Below are positions 1-5,068 of a stretch of DNA of 5,068 nt, one piece after another. Below the pieces are notes generated by a model, which saw only the letters and a list, made by a program, of their open reading frames with translations, had not been told where the DNA came from and did not search any database. The stretch comes from Candidatus Krumholzibacteriia bacterium (GTDB lineage Bacteria > Krumholzibacteriota > Krumholzibacteriia > LZORAL124-64-63), in assembly GCA_016744275.1 (NCBI GenBank), contig JADGEP010000301.1:1-5068 (forward strand), read 5' to 3'. Both the position numbers and the translations under genes were made by a program. Numbering within the stretch: the first letter of the stretch is position 1; every line of letters starts with the position of its first letter.

Positions 1-1
1 G

Positions 2-958
2 GGTCACAAGGTGACGGTATTTGAAGCGTTGCACAAACCCGGTGGTGTGCTGTTCTACGGCATCCCTGAGTTCCGCATGCCCAAGGCCATTCTCATGCGC
101 GAAATCGATGGCATGAAAGAGATGGGCGTCGAGTTTGTCATGAACTATCCGGTGGGCAAGGCCGAGCCCCTCGATTCGATTCGCGAACGTTTTGACGCGG
201 TGTTCATCGGCACCGGCGCAGGTCTGCCCTGGTTCCTGGGAATACCGGGCGAGAATCTCAACGGTGTTTACAGCGCCAACGAGTTTTTGACGCGGGTGAA
301 TTTGATGGGCGGCTACAAATTCCCAGGCGGGGCCGATACGCCGGTCAAGAAAATCAAACGCATCGCCGTCATCGGTGCCGGCAACACCGCCATGGACAGC
401 GCGCGCACGGCCAAGCGCCTGCAGCCCGAAGTGGTCTACCTGGTGTATCGTCGCAGCCGGCTGGAGATGCCCGCGCGTATCGAAGAAATCCACCACGCCG
501 AAGAAGAAGGCATCGACTTCAACCTGCTGCACTCCCCCATCGAGATCATCGATGACGGCAAGGGTGCGGTGGGCGCGATCCGTTGCCAGGAGATGGAACT
601 GGGTGAGCCCGATGACAGTGGTCGCCGGCGCCCGGTTCCCATCGAAGGCAAGATCCGAGACTTTGCCGTCGACACCGTGGTGATCTCCATTGGCCAGGGC
701 CCGAACCCGCTGTTGTCAGCCGATTGCCCCGAGTTGGCCCGCGATGAAGGGCGCGGCACCGTGGTGATCAATGACGTGGCGCAGACGAGTTTCGAAAATG
801 TCTTTGCCGGCGGCGACATCGTCACCGGTGGGGCGACCGTGATTCTGGCCATGGGCCAGGGCCGGGTTGCCGCAGACGCCATGCACCGGTATTTGACGAC
901 TGGTGATGCGGCGGACAAAGGAGACGAAAACAGTGAAGTTTGCCCAAACTTGACTTAG
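2..958 (+). CDS. gltA: NADPH-dependent glutamate synthase small-chain / SudA / NfnB-type flavoprotein oxidoreductase, 5'-truncated
   Basis: This FAD- and NAD(P)H-binding oxidoreductase belongs to the family that includes the small (beta) chain of glutamate synthase, sulfide dehydrogenase subunit SudA and the transhydrogenase subunit NfnB; these are cytoplasmic electron-transfer flavoproteins. The frame is open to the left edge (GHKVTVFEA), so the N-terminal Fe-S region and first FAD GxGxxG motif are missing. About 318 residues remain of the usual roughly 450-480. Visible are the end of the FAD Rossmann fold (VTVFEA, then PGGVLFYGIPEFRMPK), a second dinucleotide fold with GAGNTAMDSA (about 374-403), the NADP-type stretch YRRSRLEMPARIEE, and the C-terminal FAD motif FAGGDIVTGGATVILAMGQG (about 803-862). 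NLMGGYKFPGG followed by HHAEEEGIDF resembles the homotetrameric glutamate synthase type (gltA). The physiological reaction cannot be fixed without the upstream gene; NfnA/SudB next door would favour transhydrogenase. The family is certain, the subfamily is not. The GTG at 11 is internal and is not the start. Confidence 0.93.
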   Translation, partial: GHKVTVFEALHKPGGVLFYGIPEFRMPKAILMREIDGMKEMGVEFVMNYPVGKAEPLDSIRERFDAVFIGTGAGLPWFLGIPGENLNGVYSANEFLTRVNLMGGYKFPGGADTPVKKIKRIAVIGAGNTAMDSARTAKRLQPEVVYLVYRRSRLEMPARIEEIHHAEEEGIDFNLLHSPIEIIDDGKGAVGAIRCQEMELGEPDDSGRRRPVPIEGKIRDFAVDTVVISIGQGPNPLLSADCPELARDEGRGTVVINDVAQTSFENVFAGGDIVTGGATVILAMGQGRVAADAMHRYLTTGDAADKGDENSEVCPNLT

Positions 959-969
959 TTTCGTATACT
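940..969 (+). promoter_or_regulatory. Possible sigma70-type promoter overlapping the end of the flavoprotein gene
   Basis: A -10-like TATACT (964-969) lies 18 bp after TTGCCC (940-945), which matches half of the consensus -35. A better -35-like hexamer, TTGACT (950-955), is only 8 bp away, which is too close to pair with it. The stretch is more AT-rich than its surroundings and spans the stop codon of the upstream gene. There is no plus-strand protein gene downstream before the terminator at 1023, so a transcript from here would be a short non-coding RNA. This is a sequence match only. Confidence 0.3.
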
Positions 970-975
970 GACGTG

Positions 976-1062
976 GGATCTGATCCCGCATTTCCGAACG
1001 GGCCTGCATCCCGGGAGGAATAAAACACCCCTCCGGCTTTGGCCGCGAGGGGTGTTTGTCTT
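976..1062 (+). ncRNA. Candidate small RNA or leader-like element between convergent genes
   Basis: If the promoter-like site at 940-969 is used, transcription would begin near 976 and end at the terminator, giving about 87 nt. Two small hairpins precede the terminator. The first pairs 973-979 with 983-989 (GGGAT/ATCCC core, three-base loop). The second pairs CGGG at 999-1002 with CCCG at 1010-1013. A purine-rich GGGAGGAA follows (1013-1020); it resembles a Shine-Dalgarno or CsrA-type GGA site, but no start codon sits at a usable distance. Positions 1011-1018 can also pair with 1030-1036, competing with the terminator stem. It does not match any RNA family I can name, and it may be only the 3' UTR of the flavoprotein gene. 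Confidence 0.22.
1023..1062. terminator. Bidirectional intrinsic terminator between convergent genes
   Basis: An 11-bp perfect stem pairs 1023-1033 (AAACACCCCTC) with 1047-1057 (GAGGGGTGTTT). It continues past a bulged C1046 with CGGC/GCCG (1034-1037 with 1042-1045) around the loop TTTG. The plus-strand read-out is followed by TTTGTCTT. The minus-strand read-out is followed by the better T-run TTTTATT. It lies 64 nt past the stop of the flavoprotein gene and about 30 nt past the stop of purN, so it can serve both. The structure is clear from the sequence. Confidence 0.88.
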
Positions 1063-1087
1063 GTTGCGCAATTGTCCCGGCGTCGGG

Positions 1088-1678
1088 TCATCCGAATTTC
1101 GCAACCAACCCCGCCAACACCGCCGGATACAATTCACACTCGGCGGCAAAGACCCGTGCCGCCAAAGTCTGCACATCGTCATCGGAACGAACCGGAACCC
1201 GTTGCTGCCCCAGGATTTTCCCGTTGTCATAGACATCATCCACCAGATGCACCGTGCATCCGGTTTCCTTTTCACCCGCCGCCAGAACCGCCCGGTGCAC
1301 GCGATCACCGTAGTACCCCTTGCCCCCATATTGAGGCAATAGCGCCGGATGAATATTCACCACCGGGCCCGTGAATCCCTGGGGTTTGATGTAGTAGCTG
1401 AGATACCCCGCCAGCACGATCAGGTCCGGGGCCAGGGGCGCCAGCCAGGCGTTGATCGCTTCGTTGTGGGCGGCCGGGTTCGGATAGTCCTTGCGCCGGA
1501 AGGCTGACGCAGGCACGCCCCGATCGCAGGCGACATCCAGGCCACGGACGCCGGGCTTGCTGCTGACCACCGCTGCGATCTCCAGGTTCAGTTGGCCCGC
1601 ATCAATTGTGGCGAAAAAGTTTTCCAGGGTGCGACCGCTGCCCGAGAGCAATACGGCCGCTTTCACGACGCCGGACAT
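1088..1678 (-). CDS. purN: Phosphoribosylglycinamide formyltransferase (GAR transformylase)
   Basis: The product should transfer the formyl group of 10-formyltetrahydrofolate to glycinamide ribonucleotide, the third step of purine synthesis, in the cytoplasm. The 196 residues match a single-domain PurN (E. coli about 212). Visible are the N-terminal phosphate-binding loop LLSGSGRTLENF (10-21), the formyltransferase motif NIHPALLP (108-115) with the expected catalytic Asn108 and His110, and HLVDDVYDNG (144-153) with Asp151 at the position of E. coli Asp144. The loop differs from the usual GNGSNLQA, and HPALLP replaces HPSLLP. GGKGYYGDRVH and SGSGR suggest a distinct PurN subgroup. The ATG at 1678 is preceded by AGGAAAGG, 7 nt upstream and within the end of the NUDIX gene. 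It is the last gene of the lnt-NUDIX-purN operon, followed by the terminator. All three catalytic positions are kept, so activity is likely. Confidence 0.93.
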   Translation of the reverse strand: MSGVVKAAVLLSGSGRTLENFFATIDAGQLNLEIAAVVSSKPGVRGLDVACDRGVPASAFRRKDYPNPAAHNEAINAWLAPLAPDLIVLAGYLSYYIKPQGFTGPVVNIHPALLPQYGGKGYYGDRVHRAVLAAGEKETGCTVHLVDDVYDNGKILGQQRVPVRSDDDVQTLAARVFAAECELYPAVLAGLVAKFG

Positions 1679-1682
1679 GGTT

Positions 1683-2222
1683 TCACCTTTCCTGTGGCGG
1701 TTGGGGAGAGTCGGCCATCTCTGCTGAAAGTCGATTCAGCACTTTCCGGTGAGCGGCAAAGGCGATGGGCTCAGGCAAATCGTCCAGGGCGAAAAACTCG
1801 GCCTCGGCCGCGTCGTCGCCGGCCTGCAACCGCCCCCCGGTTTCTTCGGCCCGGTAGAAGATCACCAGCACCGGAATATCCGGCGGCAGGATGCCCGACT
1901 CCACGGCGTACAAGGAAGTCAGCCGCACCTCCAGGCCCGTTTCTTCCTGCGCCTCCCGTCGCGCCGTCAGTTGCACATCTTCATCCCACTCCATGAAACC
2001 TGTGGGCAAACACCACTGGCCCTGTTTGGGCGCGAACTTGCGCTTGACCAGACACACCCGGTGACCGCGCATCACAATCACCCCGGCTCCGGGTGCCGGA
2101 TTCAGGTATTGGACAAAACCGCAGTCCGGGCACACCGGTCGTTCCAACCCGCCTTCCATTTGCCGGATCATGGCCGCGCGGCAATGGGGACAATGGGCAA
2201 ATACATGGCGGTTGGTATTCAC
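1683..2222 (-). CDS. NUDIX hydrolase with N-terminal zinc ribbon
   Basis: NUDIX enzymes hydrolyse nucleoside diphosphates linked to another moiety, such as ADP-ribose, NADH or damaged dNTPs; the substrate here cannot be told. The protein is 179 residues from the chosen GTG start. Near the N-terminus are CPHC and CPDC (Cys11, 14, 31, 34), a four-cysteine zinc ribbon of the type found ahead of ADP-ribose-pyrophosphatase-like NUDIX domains. Next come YLNPAPGAGVIVM and a complete NUDIX box at 75-97 (G, x5, E, x7, REAxEETGL), so the metal-binding glutamates are intact. The GTG at 2222 overlaps the lnt stop as GTGA, with GAGG 10 nt upstream. The longer reading from 2279 would add 19 low-complexity residues (PAGGPGPGRG) over the lnt 3' end and is less likely. 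It is the middle gene of the operon. NADH pyrophosphatase NudC is an alternative, but I see no NudC-specific signature. Confidence 0.9.
   Translation of the reverse strand: MNTNRHVFAHCPHCRAAMIRQMEGGLERPVCPDCGFVQYLNPAPGAGVIVMRGHRVCLVKRKFAPKQGQWCLPTGFMEWDEDVQLTARREAQEETGLEVRLTSLYAVESGILPPDIPVLVIFYRAEETGGRLQAGDDAAEAEFFALDDLPEPIAFAAHRKVLNRLSAEMADSPQPPQER
1686..1693 (-). promoter_or_regulatory. purN ribosome-binding site within the NUDIX gene end
   Basis: On the minus strand, AGGAAAGG lies 7 nt before the purN ATG. It occupies the last codons of the NUDIX gene, whose stop TGA (1685-1683) directly follows. This supports the ATG at 1678 and coupling of purN translation to that of the NUDIX gene. 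Confidence 0.7.
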
Positions 2223-2236
2223 GATGACTTGACCTC
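2219..2236 (-). promoter_or_regulatory. GTGA stop/start overlap and ribosome-binding site deciding the NUDIX start
   Basis: Minus-strand bases 2222-2219 read GTGA: GTG opens the NUDIX frame and TGA closes lnt. A GAGG sequence at 2236-2233 lies 10 nt before the GTG, a slightly long but workable spacing. Such four-base overlaps are typical of translational coupling, which argues for this start over the upstream ATG at 2279. Confidence 0.65.
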
Positions 2237-3841
2237 GACCGGGCCCAGGGCCGCCAGCAGGAACCACAGCATCAGCCATCCAAACAGCGGCCAGGCCCCC
2301 AGTTTCACAAACAACGTCCGGCCATCACCGGGCATGATTTCGGCCCGCACGATGCCGCGCCGGCCCAATTCCAAACTGTCCAGGATGCGCCCCTCGTGGT
2401 CGGCAATAAAACTGATGCCATTGTTGGCGCACCGGATGACAGGCACGCCACACTCAACGGCCCGCAAGCGCGCCAGCCAGGCGTGTTGGCGTGGCCCAGC
2501 GGACTTGCCGAACCAGCCGTCGTTGGTGATCACGACCAGGCATTGGCTGCCACGGCGCACCGAGTTTCGCGCCAGATGGCCAAAGACGGATTCGAAACAC
2601 ACCAGGCCGCTGATCCTAAATCCGCCCGGTTTCAAACCCACATTCAACGGCTGAGGCGGCGGGCCGGGCGTCCACTCGGCTTGTCCCACATCCACGCCTG
2701 CCAAAAACGGCAGCCAGGATTGAAACGGCATCGATTCGCCGATGGGCAACAGATGATGCTTGGCATACCGATCGCGCTGGGCCCCGCGCGGATCAAAGAG
2801 CCCCGACGAATTGTACGTGCGCACTTCGCCTTCAGGGTCGCGGTCCGCATCGGGAAAACCGGCAAACAGCCAGGCGCCCGAGGCGATAACGGTCTCGCGC
2901 ATCCACTTCATCAACTCGGCGTCGTAGCGCACATAGGCCGGTAGGGAAGTTTCGGCCCAGACGATGAATTCGGCCCCTTGTTGACCCGCCTTCTGGCTCA
3001 GTTCACGGTAGGGGATTCGAGTCGAGTCCAGGCGGGCCTTGTTCCACTTGTCGGCCAATGCCACATCGGCCTGGATGGCCGCCACCGGCACCGGACCTGA
3101 GACAAAGCCCAGACTATCGGCCAGATGCGCATGGCTGGCCGGCGCTGCCGGTTGAAATTGAGACCCTCCGTAGAGGAAGATCCAGACCACGGCAGTTCCA
3201 GCGGCCAACAATGTGACTGGTCGCGCGCCCAGAATTTGGCCGCTGTCACCTTGGCGCCGAATCAGTAATCCGGCCGCCAGGGCCGCCACCATGGCCAACC
3301 CCGCTCCCACACCAATTTCACCCGAAGCCCGGGCCAGACCCAACAATGGCCCGCCGATGACCGACGATCCGCTCAGGCACCAGGCAAAGCCCAGTTCGCC
3401 CCGTGAGCGCAAAGCCTCCATGATCACCCACAGCACCGGCAAGATGAGCAGCGCGCGAGCTGGGCCCAGCCGAGCGCGCACCTGGCCGTGGGCCCATCCC
3501 AGTCCGAGGTAAAAAACACTGACATACAAGATGGCCGTCAAGGCCTGGATCGGCACCAGCACAGGGCTGGGAATGGATTTTGAAGGATCCAGCAGAAAGA
3601 GCCAATAGAGTGTGCTGAGTTGGTGGGTCAGACCGAAAAACCAAGCGGTGCGGCCGGGCTTTTGGGCGCCCAGCAGGGCCCAGAACAAGATCGCCATCGC
3701 CAACGGCACCAAGGCGCCGGTGCCGCCGTACGGAGGCAACCCGATTGTCATGACCAACCCTGCTGCCAGGGCGCTCCAGGTGCTCACTGCAGGTCCGGTG
3801 CGCCGCTGTCCCGGGTCGGGAGTATGTGTTGTGGTTTCCAT
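2219..3841 (-). CDS. lnt: Apolipoprotein N-acyltransferase
   Basis: Lnt transfers a fatty acid from phospholipid to the free amino group of the N-terminal cysteine of lipoproteins, the last step of lipoprotein maturation, at the periplasmic face of the inner membrane. From the ATG at 3841 the protein is 540 residues, close to the usual 500-550. Residues about 20-225 hold six to seven hydrophobic segments, including IGLPPY and the FAWCLSGSS stretch. The rest is a nitrilase-like domain with WAETSLP (Glu297), YAKHHLLPIGE (Lys361, Glu369) and VCFESVFG (Cys415, Glu417). Glu297, Lys361 and Cys415 match the E. coli triad Glu267-Lys335-Cys387, with similar spacing. NDGWFG follows, and a last membrane segment sits near the C-terminus. 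A TTG at 3889 would add 16 residues; neither start has a strong ribosome-binding site and I prefer the ATG. It is the first gene of the operon with the NUDIX gene and purN. Confidence 0.93.
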   Translation of the reverse strand: METTTHTPDPGQRRTGPAVSTWSALAAGLVMTIGLPPYGGTGALVPLAMAILFWALLGAQKPGRTAWFFGLTHQLSTLYWLFLLDPSKSIPSPVLVPIQALTAILYVSVFYLGLGWAHGQVRARLGPARALLILPVLWVIMEALRSRGELGFAWCLSGSSVIGGPLLGLARASGEIGVGAGLAMVAALAAGLLIRRQGDSGQILGARPVTLLAAGTAVVWIFLYGGSQFQPAAPASHAHLADSLGFVSGPVPVAAIQADVALADKWNKARLDSTRIPYRELSQKAGQQGAEFIVWAETSLPAYVRYDAELMKWMRETVIASGAWLFAGFPDADRDPEGEVRTYNSSGLFDPRGAQRDRYAKHHLLPIGESMPFQSWLPFLAGVDVGQAEWTPGPPPQPLNVGLKPGGFRISGLVCFESVFGHLARNSVRRGSQCLVVITNDGWFGKSAGPRQHAWLARLRAVECGVPVIRCANNGISFIADHEGRILDSLELGRRGIVRAEIMPGDGRTLFVKLGAWPLFGWLMLWFLLAALGPVEVKSS

Positions 3842-3923
3842 GCTCGGCAAAATACCTGACCGGTGCGCCAGTGTCCAGCCGTGGACCAAAATCCCACAAA
3901 TACTCCCTGATTCGACCGCGACC

Positions 3924-3932
3924 TGCTAGGAT
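3924..3932 (+). promoter_or_regulatory. Possible extended -10 promoter for the glycosyltransferase gene
   Basis: TGCTAGGAT fits the extended -10 pattern TGnTAnnnT. It would start transcription around 3939, leaving a leader of about 47 nt before the ATG at 3986. No good -35 is visible 17 bp upstream, which extended -10 promoters can tolerate. It lies between the arms of the TCCCTGA/TCAGGGA repeat. Confidence 0.25.
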
Positions 3933-3976
3933 GGCTGTTCGGTCAGGGACTCGCCCTCTCACCGTCCGCTCCCGAC

Positions 3977-3985
3977 AGGCGGCAT
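3977..3985 (+). promoter_or_regulatory. Weak ribosome-binding site of the glycosyltransferase
   Basis: AGG (3977-3979), followed by CGGCAT, places a modest Shine-Dalgarno core 6 nt before the ATG at 3986. No in-frame ATG lies just upstream, and the residues after this ATG lead directly into the first membrane segment, so the start is well placed. Confidence 0.45.
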
Positions 3986-5068
3986 ATGACAGGTTCGACC
4001 AAGCGCTGGACAAACAGTCCCGTCGCCATCTTCTGGGTGGTGACGATGCTCGCGTTTGTTCTGCGCCTCCTGCACATTCTGGCCATCAGCGATCCCGCCA
4101 TCAACCCCGCCTTTCACGAACCCGTGACCGATGCCGGGGTGCACCACCGCTGGGCTCAGGGATTGCTCAATGGCACCTGGCCCTTGGCAGAGCCCTATTT
4201 CCGCGCGCCGCTCTATCCGTATTTTCTGGCCCGTTTGTATGCGATCTTCGGTCCCGACAACCCACTGGCCGTGCAAGTCGTGCACGCGCTGGTCTCAGCC
4301 CTCGGTGCGGGTCTGGCGGCGCTGAGCGCCTTGCAGCTCTGGTCCGTTCGGGCAGCCTGGTGCGCCGGGTTCATCTTTGCCACCCTCTGGTCGAGCATCT
4401 ATTTCGCGGGCGAATTACTGGCCACCTCTTTGTCCGTCACCCTGAACCTCTGGCTCTTATGGCTCATTCTAGGCTCACCATCAGCCCGCCGGATATTGCT
4501 CTGCGGCCTGGTGCTGGGCCTGTCAGCCATCACCCGCCCCACCGTGCTGGTGATCACCCCGATGATTCTGTGGCACCTGTGGCAGCTTGATGCGCTCGGG
4601 CGGGCACCATCCGGCCGAATGTCACGCATTCCCGGCTGGATCTGGCTGGGATTGGGCTTGGCCCTGACCATTGGACCAGTGACGGTGCGCAACATCGTGC
4701 ACGGCGGCGAACCGGTGCTGATCGCCGCCTCCGGCGGTGTGAATTTCTACATAGGCAACAACGAGCACGCCGACGGCCGCGTCGCATTCCTGCCCGGAGC
4801 GCCGCCCGCCTGGCAGGGAGAAATGTCAGACGCCATGGCCTTGGCCGCCCAGGAAACAGGGCAGCCCATGGGTGCCCTGGATACCGACCGCTACTTCTGG
4901 CGACAAGGAATGCAATTTTGGCGCAACCATCCCAGGCAGGCCTGGCAATTGGAGGCCCGCAAAATTTGGCTGCTATTGGCCGCAAATGAGCGATCCAACA
5001 ACAAGAACCTCGCCTTTTGGCGCGACCGCTCCTCGTTGCTGCGCTGGCCCGTTTGGCCGGGCTGGGCC
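3986..5068 (+). CDS. GT-C membrane glycosyltransferase (ArnT/PMT-like, GT39-related), 3'-truncated
   Basis: The frame runs from the ATG at 3986 to the right edge without a stop (361 residues, reading MTGSTKRWTN at the start). It is an integral membrane protein resembling glycosyltransferases that move a sugar from a polyprenyl-phosphate donor onto an envelope acceptor. A first membrane segment (about 13-34) is followed by an extracytoplasmic loop with VTDAGVHHRWAQG, where Asp49 is placed like the catalytic aspartate of GT-C enzymes. The family stretch PYFRAPLYPYFLA (70-82) comes next. More hydrophobic segments follow at about 96-118, 123-162, 168-198 and 214-236, then a soluble region with NFYIGNNEHADGR (253-265) and SNNKNLAFWRD (337-347). 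AGG lies 6 nt before the ATG. Several relatives carry C-terminal TPR repeats; whether this one does lies beyond the window. Donor and acceptor are unknown. It is divergent from lnt, another envelope gene. Confidence 0.87.
   Translation, partial: MTGSTKRWTNSPVAIFWVVTMLAFVLRLLHILAISDPAINPAFHEPVTDAGVHHRWAQGLLNGTWPLAEPYFRAPLYPYFLARLYAIFGPDNPLAVQVVHALVSALGAGLAALSALQLWSVRAAWCAGFIFATLWSSIYFAGELLATSLSVTLNLWLLWLILGSPSARRILLCGLVLGLSAITRPTVLVITPMILWHLWQLDALGRAPSGRMSRIPGWIWLGLGLALTIGPVTVRNIVHGGEPVLIAASGGVNFYIGNNEHADGRVAFLPGAPPAWQGEMSDAMALAAQETGQPMGALDTDRYFWRQGMQFWRNHPRQAWQLEARKIWLLLAANERSNNKNLAFWRDRSSLLRWPVWPGWA

Larger units (their letters stand above)
3842..3985. promoter_or_regulatory. Divergent intergenic region with inverted repeats
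   Basis: This 144-bp gap separates the divergently transcribed lnt and glycosyltransferase starts and should carry both promoters. I see two inverted-repeat pairs that share arms: CCTGACCG (3855-3862) with CGGTCAGG (3940-3947), and TCCCTGA (3904-3910) with TCAGGGA (3943-3949). The arms are 7-8 bp and exact, but far apart, so they look more like spaced operator half-sites than a hairpin. No convincing minus-strand promoter for lnt could be picked out. Confidence 0.35.

Noticed and set aside
11..13. GTG at 11 as the start of the flavoprotein gene
   Set aside because: The frame is open to the left edge, and the preceding residues GHK continue the conserved FAD-fold strand (GHKVTVFEA), so the gene starts outside the window.
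436..918. 160-residue minus-strand open frame opposite the flavoprotein gene
   Set aside because: It is antisense to a gene with clear FAD and NADPH motifs, and it is low in complexity with no family resemblance.
950..969. TTGACT and TATACT read as one promoter
   Set aside because: The spacer is only 8 bp, far below the 16-18 bp needed by sigma70. Only the TTGCCC-18 bp-TATACT reading is retained, at low confidence.
1013..1041. GGGAGGAA as a ribosome-binding site for a small peptide
   Set aside because: No ATG, GTG or TTG lies at 4-12 nt. The nearest TTG (1039-1041) is inside the terminator loop.
955..1329. 124-residue minus-strand open frame running through the terminator and the end of purN
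   Set aside because: It is an out-of-frame shadow of purN that reads through the terminator hairpin.
1749..2654. 301-residue plus-strand open frame opposite the NUDIX gene and lnt
   Set aside because: It spans the junction of two well-supported minus-strand genes, including their GTGA overlap. It has shadow-like composition (Arg, His, Pro, Gln) and no domain.
3318..4013. 231-residue minus-strand open frame overlapping the N-terminal half of lnt
   Set aside because: It is a frame-shifted shadow of lnt, which has complete Lnt membrane segments and motifs. It also crosses the divergent promoter region and the glycosyltransferase start.
3826..4590. 254-residue plus-strand open frame starting MLWFPCSAKY
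   Set aside because: It lies in a different frame from the glycosyltransferase, which has clear family motifs and membrane segments over the same bases. The alternative product is Arg/Ser/His-rich with no recognisable domain.

Overview
The window is a compact, GC-rich bacterial chromosomal segment holding five protein genes. There are no mobile elements, CRISPR arrays, tRNAs or rRNAs. Apolipoprotein N-acyltransferase (Lnt) points to a Gram-negative organism that makes outer-membrane lipoproteins. The PurN variant (SGSGRTLEN in place of the usual GNGSN-type loop) and the ArnT-like glycosyltransferase (PYFRAPLYPYFLA, NNKN) recall proteins I associate with Planctomycetota and neighbouring, mostly uncultivated phyla. 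That placement is an impression from motifs and is not demonstrated.

Left part (1-958, plus strand): the 3' portion of a flavoprotein oxidoreductase of the NADPH-glutamate synthase small-chain / SudA / NfnB family, cut by the left edge. Middle gap (959-1087): a short intergenic region between convergent genes. It holds a strong bidirectional hairpin terminator, preceded by a promoter-like sequence and two small hairpins that could form a small RNA of about 90 nt.

Minus-strand operon (3841 down to 1088): lnt, then a zinc-ribbon NUDIX hydrolase, then purN. The genes are tightly packed. lnt and the NUDIX gene overlap by four bases (GTGA), and four bases separate the NUDIX stop from the purN ATG, with the purN ribosome-binding site inside the end of the NUDIX gene. 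This implies co-transcription and translational coupling. The three products act in unrelated processes (lipoprotein maturation, nucleotide clean-up, purine synthesis), so the grouping probably reflects co-expression, not one pathway.

Right part: a 144-bp divergent intergenic region (3842-3985) with inverted repeats and an extended -10-like element. It is followed by a plus-strand GT-C membrane glycosyltransferase running off the right edge (3986-5068). This gene is open to the window end, so a search requiring a stop codon would miss it. Overall the window is mostly housekeeping and envelope genes. I see no clear new biological system; the best lead is the possible small RNA or attenuator at about 940-1062.
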